From contig JBKHDD010000003.1 in the NCBI GenBank assembly GCA_046541515.1, positions 19,678 to 83,677 on the forward strand: 64,000 nt of DNA, in the 5' to 3' direction. This stretch comes from CAYFVR01 sp046541515. GTDB lineage: Bacteria; Desulfobacterota; Desulfobacteria; Desulfobacterales; Desulfococcaceae. The notes under the pieces are model-generated. The model was not told the DNA's origin, did no database searches, and worked only from the letters and a program-made list of their open reading frames with translations. The first letter of the stretch is position 1. Each line of letters begins with the position of its first letter. Position numbers and translations under genes: made by a program. Below, one piece after another: positions 1 through 7,739 of this stretch.

Positions 1-877
1 GGCTGCCCTTGCGCCGGCCGTCCTGGAGATTGGCGATCAGCTCCAGATTTCGGCATCCGCGGTCGTTCAGCCAGAGGTAGTCGTCCAGCCGGTCGGTTTC
101 CAGCGCGCGAATGTGGGTCAGCTTTCCCTTCTGGGTTTCGCCCACGTAGTGCAGCAAGGCCCCGGCCGCGCCCACGGCGGCGGGCAATCCCTCGCAGCCG
201 AACCCGGCCAGGGAGACGGTGCCGAACTGCTCCAGCAACAACTCTCGGGCGGTTTCCGGCTCGAAATGGCGGCCCCCCAGGTGGGAGACCGAAGCGCCGT
301 TCAGGCGTTGCGCGAGGGCCTGAAAATCGGGATCGGTTTTGGCCGCTTCCGGCAGCAGGGCCTCGGCGGGCGCCACCCGGCCCACCTCGTCCAGAATCGC
401 CCGAAGCTCGGCGGTTTCCGCCACCCGGAACCCGGCGGTGGAAATGTCCAGGGCCGCCAGTCCGAAGCGGTCCCCGACCCGGCAGACGGCCAGAACGAAA
501 TTGTTTGCGCGGGCGTCCAGGTACTCGTTTTCCACCACCATGCCCGGCGTCACCACCCGGACCACCTCCCGCTTGACGATCCCCTTGGCCTGGGCCGGGT
601 CTTCCACCTGGTCGCAGATGGCCACCTTGTAGCCCTGGGCGATGAGCCGGGCGATGTAGCTCTGGGCCGCCCGCCAGGGCACGCCGCACATGGGGATCGG
701 ATTTTCGTCCTTCTTGTTCCGGGAGGTCAGGGTGATTTCCAGCACCCGGGCCGCGATTTCGGCGTCCTCGAAGAACATCTCGTAGAAATCGCCCATCCGG
801 TAGAAGAGGATGGCGTCGGGATGGCGGTCTTTGATCTCCCGGTACTGGCGGAGCATGGGGGTGGCTTTAACGGTCAT
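1..877 (-). CDS. mutS: DNA mismatch repair protein MutS (5' part only)
   Basis: The frame stays open from an ATG at 877 to the window edge, giving 292 residues of the N-terminus; the rest lies outside. The mismatch-recognition motif FYRMGDFYEMFFEDA sits near residues 23-37 and contains the Phe-x-Glu that stacks on the mispaired base in MutS. The connector domain follows, with AICDQVEDPAQAKG and REVVRVVTPG. MutS binds mismatches and recruits the rest of the repair machinery. The ATPase domain is not in the window. The start fits the family, whose proteins begin a few residues before the first 'TPMLRQY' block. Confidence 0.95.
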   Translation of the reverse strand, partial: MTVKATPMLRQYREIKDRHPDAILFYRMGDFYEMFFEDAEIAARVLEITLTSRNKKDENPIPMCGVPWRAAQSYIARLIAQGYKVAICDQVEDPAQAKGIVKREVVRVVTPGMVVENEYLDARANNFVLAVCRVGDRFGLAALDISTAGFRVAETAELRAILDEVGRVAPAEALLPEAAKTDPDFQALAQRLNGASVSHLGGRHFEPETARELLLEQFGTVSLAGFGCEGLPAAVGAAGALLHYVGETQKGKLTHIRALETDRLDDYLWLNDRGCRNLELIANLQDGRRKGS

Positions 878-1057
878 GAGAAAACACCTGGGCGGCCGCG
901 TCCGGAGGTCCGGGCGGCGGGGAAATCGATCGTTGGGGACGGGCGCGGAAAGCTTCCGGGGCTCGGGCGGCGGCGCGGCGGGCGGGCCGAGCGGCCCATC
1001 CTCCCGAAGGCGGCGTCCCCGCGCGGATGTCGGATTCCGGGACGGGCCGCCTTGGAA

Positions 1058-1549
1058 TTAGGAAAATCGGCGGGGCAGTTCATCGAACAGGGGACGCAGC
1101 TTGTCCCGGGTGCTCAAAATGTGTTCCGGGATGGTTCGGATGTCGCCAAACACGGTCAGGGCGTTCACGTCGCCGTACCAGCGGGGCACGATGTGGAAGT
1201 GAAGGTGCTCTGCCACCCCCGCCCCGGCGATTTTGCCCAGGTTCAGCCCCACGTTGTATCCGTCGGGGTTCATCGCCCGGCCGAGAATTTCCCGGGCTTT
1301 TTCCACGGTCATCAGCAAATCCCCCATCTCGTCCCGGGAGAGTTCCGTCAAGTCCTGAATGTGGCGGGCGGGCAGCGCCAGCAGGTGGCCGTTGGCGTAG
1401 GGGAACTTGTTCATCACCACCAGGGTGGTTTCCCCCTTGTACAGGGTCAATTCGTCCTTCTCGCCCAGGGCGTTGCAGAAGACGCAGCCGGGTTCTTTTT
1501 CGTTGCCCAGGATGTACTCGATCCGCCAGGGGGCCCACATGGTTTGCAT
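1058..1549 (-). CDS. HIT family nucleotide hydrolase/phosphorylase
   Basis: 163 residues. The histidine triad HLHFHIVPRW lies near residues 116-125; its central His is the family's nucleophile for cleaving nucleoside phosphoanhydrides or phosphoramidates. An N-terminal CVFC pair near residue 22 is the usual zinc-type feature of the Ap4A phosphorylase-like HIT branch, as are MWAPWR and YILG at the very start. A good ribosome site (GAGGAAG) precedes the ATG. It lies 45 bases downstream of the UPF0280 gene on the same strand and probably shares its transcript. Substrate cannot be told from sequence. Confidence 0.92.
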   Translation of the reverse strand: MQTMWAPWRIEYILGNEKEPGCVFCNALGEKDELTLYKGETTLVVMNKFPYANGHLLALPARHIQDLTELSRDEMGDLLMTVEKAREILGRAMNPDGYNVGLNLGKIAGAGVAEHLHFHIVPRWYGDVNALTVFGDIRTIPEHILSTRDKLRPLFDELPRRFS

Positions 1550-1594
1550 CGTCGCTTCCTCGTTTTCGCGGATAACCGATTGGAACCGCTCAAT

Positions 1595-2389
1595 CTACCG
1601 GTTTCCCGGGCGAGGCTCAACCTTTTTTTCCGCCTTGGGCGGCCGGAGGGGGACCAAATCCACCGCGCCCCAGACCCCGATCCGGTCGCCCACCACGATC
1701 ATGACCCCGAGAACGCCTTCTATGGATCGCGCCCATTCCAGGCCGGGGTCGATGTCGCTCCGGTCCTGAATCCTGTTGCCCAGGGCGGTTGCGGCGGCGT
1801 CGGCCAATGGCGCGGAACGGGAGACCACGCAGGCGGCGTCGGCCTTTCCCCGGCTGAGGGAATGGCCCACGGTGCCCGAGGAGGTGCAGATGGCCATGGA
1901 TTCCCCGGCGGGATCGATCTGGACGCCCACCCGGAGGCTGAGGGGCGATTTCCCGGCGAACAGCGCCACGGTGACCGGTTTCCGGGTATGGAGAAAGACG
2001 TCGCCGCCGTTTTCCACGATCACCTCCTCGGAAAAGGCCAGCAACCGCTTCCCCGCCCCGGCGGCCACGGCCCCGGCCACCGCCGCCATGGGCCCCACGC
2101 CGACCTTCCGTCCCGCCTCGGCCATTTCGCCCGCGATGCCCGGGGCGATGTCCGGCGGCGTCCAGGGCGTCAGCACCGCCAGGAAGTCGGGATGGCGGCG
2201 GATGTAGTTTTCCAGCGGCCCCCGAACGGCGAGGACGGCGTCCCGGGCCTCCCGCTCCAGCGGCCGGTCGGCGTGGATAAAAAGGTCGGTCTCCTGGACG
2301 GCGACCCGGAATCCGGCCCGGCCGCCTTCCTGGACCCGGCTGCGGTAGGCCCGTTCGCGGTACTCCCGAAGATCGGGTTTACGGCCCAA
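1595..2389 (-). CDS. UPF0280 family protein (ApbE-like fold)
   Basis: 264 residues matching the UPF0280 family throughout: the N-terminal YRERAYRSR block, the ETDLFIHADRPL strand, the Gly/Ala-rich GVGPMAAVAGAVAAG segment and VENGGDVFLH. The family is related to the ApbE flavin transferase superfamily and is common in methanogens and sulfate reducers; its function is not established. It appears to start with TTG inside the last codons of the upstream aminotransferase gene, an 11-base overlap that implies translational coupling. Confidence 0.88.
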   Translation of the reverse strand: MGRKPDLREYRERAYRSRVQEGGRAGFRVAVQETDLFIHADRPLEREARDAVLAVRGPLENYIRRHPDFLAVLTPWTPPDIAPGIAGEMAEAGRKVGVGPMAAVAGAVAAGAGKRLLAFSEEVIVENGGDVFLHTRKPVTVALFAGKSPLSLRVGVQIDPAGESMAICTSSGTVGHSLSRGKADAACVVSRSAPLADAAATALGNRIQDRSDIDPGLEWARSIEGVLGVMIVVGDRIGVWGAVDLVPLRPPKAEKKVEPRPGNR

Positions 2390-3479
2390 CGCGAAGCACC
2401 GTTTCCAGCGCGTCCAGGGCCCGGGAGATCAGCTCGGGGTCGGCCTGGCTGCCCATGTGGCCCATGCGGAAGACCTTTCCGGCCATGGGGCCGTGGCTGC
2501 CGCCGACGACCAATCCTTTTTCCCGCAGGCGAAGGTCCAGGCCCGCCCATTCCCAGCCATCGGGAACCTTGGCGGCGGTGACGGTGGGGGATTGCACGGC
2601 GTCCTCCCGAGGGAAGACCGACACGCCCAGCGTTTTCAAGCCTTCGCGACACTGGTCCGCCGCTTTTTGGTGGCGGTGAAAGGCGGCCGCCATGCCTTCG
2701 GAAAGGAGGGATTCCGCCGCCGCGACCAGGGCGGAGATGCCGTGCCAGTAGGGCGTGAAGGGAAACCGGCGGTTTTTCACGGCGGTCCGGAACGGCAACA
2801 GGGCGTCGTAGCCGGCGTAGTTGACCGATTCCATGGCCGACCAGGCGGCCTCGCTCACCGATACGAAGGCCAGGGACGGCGGCATGGAAAGACATTTTTG
2901 GGAGCCGCCCAGGGCCAGGTCGATCCCCCATTCGTCGGCCAGCACCGGCGCGCCGCCCACGCTGGAGACCACGTCGGCGTAGAACAACGGCACGCCGTAT
3001 TTTCGTTTGAGTTCGCCGAGACCCCCCAGCGGATTCAGCGTGCCGGAGGGCGTTTCGCAGTGGACCGCCGTGATCATCCGGTAGTCGCCGGCCTTGAGGG
3101 CGGTTTCCACCGCTTCCAAGCAGGGCGGGCCGATGGTTTCATCGTAGCCCAGGCCGATGGTGCGCACGTCCGCGCCCAGGGTCTTGGCCATCTCCCCGAT
3201 GCCGTAGCCGAAGACGCCGGTGGCCACGGAGAGCACCCGGTCGCCGGGCTTCAGGCAGCTTTTCAGCGCCCCCCAAAGGGCCAACATGCCCTCGCCGGTG
3301 AGGATTGCGACGGAATTTTGGGTGCCCAGCAGCGTTTGCAGGGCGGTTTCGGCCCGTTGATACAGCGCGAAAAAATCCGACTCCAGCGCCGGCGCGCCGA
3401 AATCGGTTTGATGGGCCTTTAGAATCGCCTCCGGCACCCGGACGGGTCCGGGGACCATGGGGATGGGGTAGGTTTGCAT
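2379..3479 (-). CDS. Class V PLP-dependent aminotransferase (alanine-glyoxylate / serine-pyruvate type)
   Basis: 366 residues. The PLP-binding lysine is in GGSQKCLSMPP near residue 185; the upstream Asp of YADVVSSVGG is the cofactor-ring contact. MVPGPVRVP at the N-terminus and GSHGPMAGKVFRMGHMG near the C-terminus are typical of the alanine-glyoxylate/serine-pyruvate aminotransferase group. I chose the ATG at 3479 over the in-frame one at 3551 because GGAGGAG lies the right distance before it and homologous sequence begins there. It overlaps the UPF0280 gene. Exact substrates are not deducible. Confidence 0.92.
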   Translation of the reverse strand: MQTYPIPMVPGPVRVPEAILKAHQTDFGAPALESDFFALYQRAETALQTLLGTQNSVAILTGEGMLALWGALKSCLKPGDRVLSVATGVFGYGIGEMAKTLGADVRTIGLGYDETIGPPCLEAVETALKAGDYRMITAVHCETPSGTLNPLGGLGELKRKYGVPLFYADVVSSVGGAPVLADEWGIDLALGGSQKCLSMPPSLAFVSVSEAAWSAMESVNYAGYDALLPFRTAVKNRRFPFTPYWHGISALVAAAESLLSEGMAAAFHRHQKAADQCREGLKTLGVSVFPREDAVQSPTVTAAKVPDGWEWAGLDLRLREKGLVVGGSHGPMAGKVFRMGHMGSQADPELISRALDALETVLRVGP

Positions 3480-3577
3480 GTGAATTTTCTCCTCCCAGGT
3501 TGGATCGGATTTCGCGGGAAGGGCGTCGCCGCTTCCCGGACCGAACTTCAACCATTAGGGGAGAGGGTGCGGGGAAG

Positions 3578-3841
3578 TCAAGGGATTTGGGACGGCTCGG
3601 CGGGGGGCGGGTTCCGTTCGATGGGGGAATCGAGCCGTTCGGCCAGCCAGATTTTGATGATGGATTGCCGCGTGACGCCCAACCGGCGGGCTTCCCGGTC
3701 CAAGGATTCGATCATCCAAAGCGGAAAATCGACGTTCACGCGCTTCGTCTCCCTGGAAACACGTTTCGCATGGGCGAGATCGAGATGTTCCGTCACGTCT
3801 TCGCAGCGTTCGAATTTTCGATCAAAATTCTTGGCTTTCAT
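3578..3841 (-). CDS. brnA: BrnA-type antitoxin (ribbon-helix-helix)
   Basis: 87 residues. The C-terminal half carries a CopG/Arc ribbon-helix-helix: strand RVNVDFPLW, helix MIESLDREARRLG, turn, helix VTRQSIIKIWLAERL. BrnA proteins neutralise BrnT and repress their shared promoter. The start at 3841 has AGGAGG upstream and lies inside the end of brnT (20-base overlap), the normal toxin-first order of brnTA. A longer upstream reading in the same frame merely runs back through brnT. Both genes look intact. Confidence 0.88.
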   Translation of the reverse strand: MKAKNFDRKFERCEDVTEHLDLAHAKRVSRETKRVNVDFPLWMIESLDREARRLGVTRQSIIKIWLAERLDSPIERNPPPAEPSQIP

Positions 3842-4094
3842 AAAGGGCAACCTCCTCGGTTCTGGATCGGCGAACGGAGATGATTCGAATGTTTCGTCCG
3901 CGATAGATGACGACGCCGGACCAATGCTTGTCCAGAATTTTCCCAATCACGAGGAACCGTTGTTCGTCTTCCGTCCGTGCGGGAATTTCCAGCAAATCTG
4001 GATCGCTCCAAAGACGTTGGGCTTCCACGAAGTCGATTCCGTGTTTTTCGAAATTGGCCCGGCTTTTGGCCGGATCGAATTCAAAGGCTTCCAT
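3822..4094 (-). CDS. brnT: BrnT family ribonuclease toxin
   Basis: 90 residues, the family's usual length. FEFDPAKSRANFEKHGIDFVEAQRLWSD at the N-terminus, RFLVIGKI in the middle and IRIISVRRSRTEE near the C-terminus are diagnostic of BrnT, a RelE-fold ribonuclease that arrests translation. It overlaps brnA. A strong promoter ends only ten bases before its ATG and no ribosome site is visible, so the message is probably leaderless, whereas brnA has an excellent ribosome site. That arrangement should favour antitoxin synthesis. Confidence 0.92.
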   Translation of the reverse strand: MEAFEFDPAKSRANFEKHGIDFVEAQRLWSDPDLLEIPARTEDEQRFLVIGKILDKHWSGVVIYRGRNIRIISVRRSRTEEVALYESQEF

Positions 4095-4103
4095 GGGATA
4101 GAA

Positions 4104-4131
4104 ATTATACCTTTTTGGGCATTGGCGTCAA
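4104..4131 (-). promoter_or_regulatory. Sigma-70 promoter of brnTA
   Basis: On the minus strand TTGACG (4131-4126) and a perfect TATAAT (4109-4104) are separated by 16 bases. Start of transcription would be expected at about 4097-4095, one to three bases before the brnT ATG at 4094. BrnA autoregulation here is known for the family and not seen in the sequence. Confidence 0.75.
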
Positions 4132-4287
4132 GGCCGCGAATCGGGCAGAAATGGGATTCCGGACTCTCGATCCGCCGGACCCAATGCGCGCGGTTGAAAC
4201 CCCGTCGCCAATCCGGTATGAGGGTCGGGAGCGGTTGAATGGGATGACACGAAACATCCGACCGGGGGTCGGGAAAGGAACGGGACA

Positions 4288-7200
4288 TTGATCGGTCTGG
4301 ATCTGTTCACGTTGACCGTGACGACCATCGCGCCGGGCGTGCTGTCCGGGATGATCGCCAATCCGAGCGACCGGGCGTTCTGCCGGATCATGGGCGACAT
4401 CGTCTCTCGCATGAAAGAAGGCGGCCCCCCGGTGAACCACGACCTCCAGCGGGCCGCGCGCCGATCCTATCTGCGGGCGATTCGCGGCGTCGGTCTCCGC
4501 GCGCTGGCCGAAGAGCGGGAGCGGCGGGGCTGGCTGGGCCGAACCGTCGGCCACGCGCTGTTTCCCTCGGAAACCGTCCGGTCCCTCTCCGACATCGAGA
4601 AGAAACTGAACCGCAGAATCCGGGACGTGGATACGGCCCCCTGCGTCTCCCCGCCCCCGGTCGAGGAAGACGAAATTCCCCTCCTGCTGCAACCCCGGGA
4701 CGCGAGCGCGCGGGAACGGCTCGCGGCGCTTCGGGACCAATCCAACGAAAAAATTCTGCGCCTGCTGGAAGCGTGGCGTCTCCCGATTCCCGAGCGCTTC
4801 GTCGCCCTGGTCCGGGACGGATGGGAAGAACGCGGCCGCCGGGTGGACGGCTTCGACCTCATGTGCGGCTTTTTCCAGGAAGAGCTGAAGACCAACGAAA
4901 AGGTTCGGTCCATTTTCCAGAGCCAGCTCCTGGCCAACCTGGACATCGGACTGGACCAGATCATCGGCGGATTGGAAGAACTGGGCCGGAAACTGGACGC
5001 CATGCACGGGGACATCCGGGACGTTGGAGAGGGCGTCCGGGGGCTGGAACGGGACGTGCGGTTCGTGCGGCAACGGCTGGAAGACGGCGATCCCGCTTCG
5101 GTTCGGGACGCGGAACCGGTGGAATATCTCCCCCTCCCCGAAAGCCGGGACGTTCTTCCGCCCGTGCAACCCCTCCCGCCGAACCACGTCATGCCCCTTC
5201 GTTCCCGGGAGGGGCTTTTCGTGGGCCGGATGGCGGAAATCTGGGCCCTCCACGACACCCTCCAACATCGGGGCGCGGCCATCGTGGACGGCGCCAGCGG
5301 CGGCGGGGAGCCGGTGGGCATGATCGTGGGGACCGGCGGGTTGGGCAAGACCCAATTGGCGGCGGAGTATGTCCGCCGATTCGGCTTTCTCTATCCCGGC
5401 GGGGTGTTTTGGATTCCGGCGGAGCGGGGCCTTTCCGAAATGGCCGCCGTCCTGGCCCGGCACGGGGCCGCGTCGGCGGAGCTGGACCCCCGGATGGAGA
5501 TTCCGGAACAGCTCCAGGCGATCTGGCGGGAGCTGGAGCGGCGGGGACGGGATACGCTGGTTGTGCTGGACAATTTCCCGGAAAACGAACCGCTCGCCCC
5601 CTGGCTCCCGCCCGGCGCCGTGGTTCGGGTGGCGGTCACCACCCGGCGGCGGGATTTGACCCGATATGCCGAGGTCCGGCTCGATTTCATGACGCCGGAG
5701 GAAGGCGCGAGGCTCGTCAACATGAACCGGAATTTGGGACCGGACGCGGAACGCATTTCCGAAGCCCTGGGCGGGCTGCCCCTGGCCCTGGAACTGGCCC
5801 GGAACTACCTGGGCGTCCAGCCGGGAATGTCGGTTGAAAAACTGCTGGCGAAGATGGCGGAATTCGGCGAAATGGCGGTCCTGCGGAGTTTCGAGGGGAA
5901 ATACGCGGACCAAATGCCCTCGGGCCACGTCAAGGAGGTGGCCGCGACCATCGCCATGAGCTGGGAATTGGCCTCGGAACCGGCCCGGCGGGTGTTGCGG
6001 GCGTTGGCTTTGCTGGCGCCGGTCCCGGTTCCCATGCGGCTGGTCCGGCGCGTGTTTCCGGATTGGGAATCCGAGGATCTGCTGGAGGACCCGGTGGAAG
6101 CGGCCGCGGCCGAACTGGCCGTGAAGCTGTCCCTGGCCAATCTCGACGAAGACGCGGACCCGGTGGTGCATCGGCTGGTGGCCGGATTCGCGCGGGAGGT
6201 GGAAGAAGCCGATCCGGACCTGACGGATCGGGTGGCCCGGGCCGTGGAAGAAGAGATGGAGCGGGCGAGCGACGATATGGACACGGCCGCGCTACGGGAA
6301 CTGGGAAAAATGGTTCCCCACGCGGAACATCTGCTGGACGCGGCCGATGTCGGGGACGAGCGGGCCGCGGAAATATCCAACTGGCTACGGTGGCATTATC
6401 GGAATGCGGGCCAGTATCGGAACGCCGAACGAGCGGGGCGGCTGTCCCTGGAATGGGCGGAGCGATTGCACGAGCCGGGGCATCCAGAAATCGCCGGCCG
6501 CCAATCCAACCTCGCCTTGGTGCTACAAGATTTGGGCGAGTTGGCGTCGGCGCGGGAACTGTTGGAACAGGCGCTTCATTTCTTCGAAGAAAGCCTGCCG
6601 CTGGGACATCCGTCCATTGCCCGCTGCCAATCCAACCTCGCCTTCGTGCTGAAAGATTTGGGCGAGTTGGCACCGGCGCGGGAACTGTTCGAAAAGGCCC
6701 TGGAATCCGACGAAGCGAATTTTCCGCCGGGGCATCCGTCCATTGCCATCAGCCAAAACAACCTCGCTACGGTGCTGAAAGATTTGGGCGAGTTGTCATC
6801 GGCGCGGGAACTGTACGAACAGGCGCTTCATTCCCTCGAAGAAAACCTGCCACCGGGACATCCGAACATAGCAACCTTTCAATCCAACCTCGCCTTGGTG
6901 CTGCAAGATTTGGGCGAGTTAGCGCCGGCGCGGGAACTGTTGGGAAAGGCCCTGAAATCCGACGAAACGAGTTTTCCGCCGGGCCATCCGTCCATTACTC
7001 GCTGCCAAAACAACCTCGCTACGGTGCTGAAAGATTTGGGCGAGTTGATGCCAGCACGGGAACTGTTCGAACAGGCGCTTCATTCCCTCGAAGAAAACCT
7101 GCCGTCGGGACATCCGAACGTAGCAATCCTTCAATCAAACCTTGCCATGGTGCTGCAAAATTTGGGCGAGTTGAAGCCAGCGTGGGAAATGTACGAAAAG

Positions 7201-7680
7201 GCGCTTCGTTCTCTCGAAGGAATTTTACCGCCGGAACATCCGAGCGTAGCAACCCTTCAATCCAACCTCGCCACGGTGCTGCAAGATTTAGGCGAGTTGG
7301 CGCTGGCGCGGGAACTGTTCGAAAAGGCCCTGAAATCCGACGAAGCGAATTTCCCTCCGGGCCATCCCTCCATTGCCATCTGCCAAAACAACCTTGCGCT
7401 GGTGCTAAAAGCTTTGGGCGAGTTGGCGTTGGCGCGGGAACTGTACGAACAGGCGCTTCATTCCCTCGAAGAAAACCTGCCGCCGGGGCATCCGAACATA
7501 CCAACCTTTCAATCCAACCTCGTCATAGTGCTGAAAGATATGGGCGAATTGGTGCCTGCGTTGGAGCTCGCCCAACAAGCCTACAGCTCGCGCAAGGAAA
7601 AACTCGGCCCCGCCCACCCCGACACCCAAAACTCGGAAAAATTGCTGAAGGAACTTCAGGAAAAAATCGAGAAGGGCTGA
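4288..7680 (+). CDS. STAND NTPase (NB-ARC) with C-terminal TPR array
   Basis: 1130 residues. Residues 1-310 are a helical N-terminal region I do not recognise; this is where such proteins carry their effector. The NTPase follows, with Walker A GTGGLGKTQLA near 349-359, Walker B TLVVLDNF near 425 and VAVTTRRRD as the NB-ARC sensor. GGLPLALELA near 494 is the GLPL motif. A helical stretch leads to nine TPRs (732-1109). STAND proteins are signal-activated oligomeric switches, and many bacterial ones sense phage. The start is TTG with AAAGGAA upstream; an ATG at 4351 is the alternative. A nuclease-fold gene follows 59 bases downstream. Confidence 0.88.
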   Translation: MIGLDLFTLTVTTIAPGVLSGMIANPSDRAFCRIMGDIVSRMKEGGPPVNHDLQRAARRSYLRAIRGVGLRALAEERERRGWLGRTVGHALFPSETVRSLSDIEKKLNRRIRDVDTAPCVSPPPVEEDEIPLLLQPRDASARERLAALRDQSNEKILRLLEAWRLPIPERFVALVRDGWEERGRRVDGFDLMCGFFQEELKTNEKVRSIFQSQLLANLDIGLDQIIGGLEELGRKLDAMHGDIRDVGEGVRGLERDVRFVRQRLEDGDPASVRDAEPVEYLPLPESRDVLPPVQPLPPNHVMPLRSREGLFVGRMAEIWALHDTLQHRGAAIVDGASGGGEPVGMIVGTGGLGKTQLAAEYVRRFGFLYPGGVFWIPAERGLSEMAAVLARHGAASAELDPRMEIPEQLQAIWRELERRGRDTLVVLDNFPENEPLAPWLPPGAVVRVAVTTRRRDLTRYAEVRLDFMTPEEGARLVNMNRNLGPDAERISEALGGLPLALELARNYLGVQPGMSVEKLLAKMAEFGEMAVLRSFEGKYADQMPSGHVKEVAATIAMSWELASEPARRVLRALALLAPVPVPMRLVRRVFPDWESEDLLEDPVEAAAAELAVKLSLANLDEDADPVVHRLVAGFAREVEEADPDLTDRVARAVEEEMERASDDMDTAALRELGKMVPHAEHLLDAADVGDERAAEISNWLRWHYRNAGQYRNAERAGRLSLEWAERLHEPGHPEIAGRQSNLALVLQDLGELASARELLEQALHFFEESLPLGHPSIARCQSNLAFVLKDLGELAPARELFEKALESDEANFPPGHPSIAISQNNLATVLKDLGELSSARELYEQALHSLEENLPPGHPNIATFQSNLALVLQDLGELAPARELLGKALKSDETSFPPGHPSITRCQNNLATVLKDLGELMPARELFEQALHSLEENLPSGHPNVAILQSNLAMVLQNLGELKPAWEMYEKALRSLEGILPPEHPSVATLQSNLATVLQDLGELALARELFEKALKSDEANFPPGHPSIAICQNNLALVLKALGELALARELYEQALHSLEENLPPGHPNIPTFQSNLVIVLKDMGELVPALELAQQAYSSRKEKLGPAHPDTQNSEKLLKELQEKIEKG
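6481..7614 (+). repeat. Nine tandem 126-bp TPR-encoding units
   Basis: Each unit encodes 42 residues starting HP(S/N)I and containing QSNLA-VL-DLGEL-(S/P)ARELxEQAL. Units tend to alternate between an 'FEKAL-SDEANFPPG' form and a 'YEQALHSLEENLPPG' form, so a 252-bp pair looks like the duplicated block. DNA similarity is very high over stretches of 40-60 bases, which points to recent expansion. The repeats lie inside the STAND gene and stay in frame. Confidence 0.93.
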
Positions 7681-7739
7681 TCGCCCCATCGCGCCCCCCT
7701 CGCCGAAACGAAAAAAACACCCTCCCCGGAGGACGCCCC

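Noticed and set aside
113..2581. An 822-codon plus-strand open frame across the first 2.6 kb
   Set aside because: It lies antisense to mutS, the HIT gene, UPF0280 and the aminotransferase, all of which have clear motifs. Long antisense frames are common in GC-rich DNA.
4105..6171. A 688-codon minus-strand open frame opposite the STAND gene
   Set aside because: His/Pro/Arg-rich composition with no motif, while the plus strand encodes Walker motifs and TPRs.
6063..7739. A long in-frame 5' extension of the AAA/PD-(D/E)XK gene
   Set aside because: It is a frame-shifted shadow of the TPR array; the ATG at 7740 has a GGAGG site and the family starts there.
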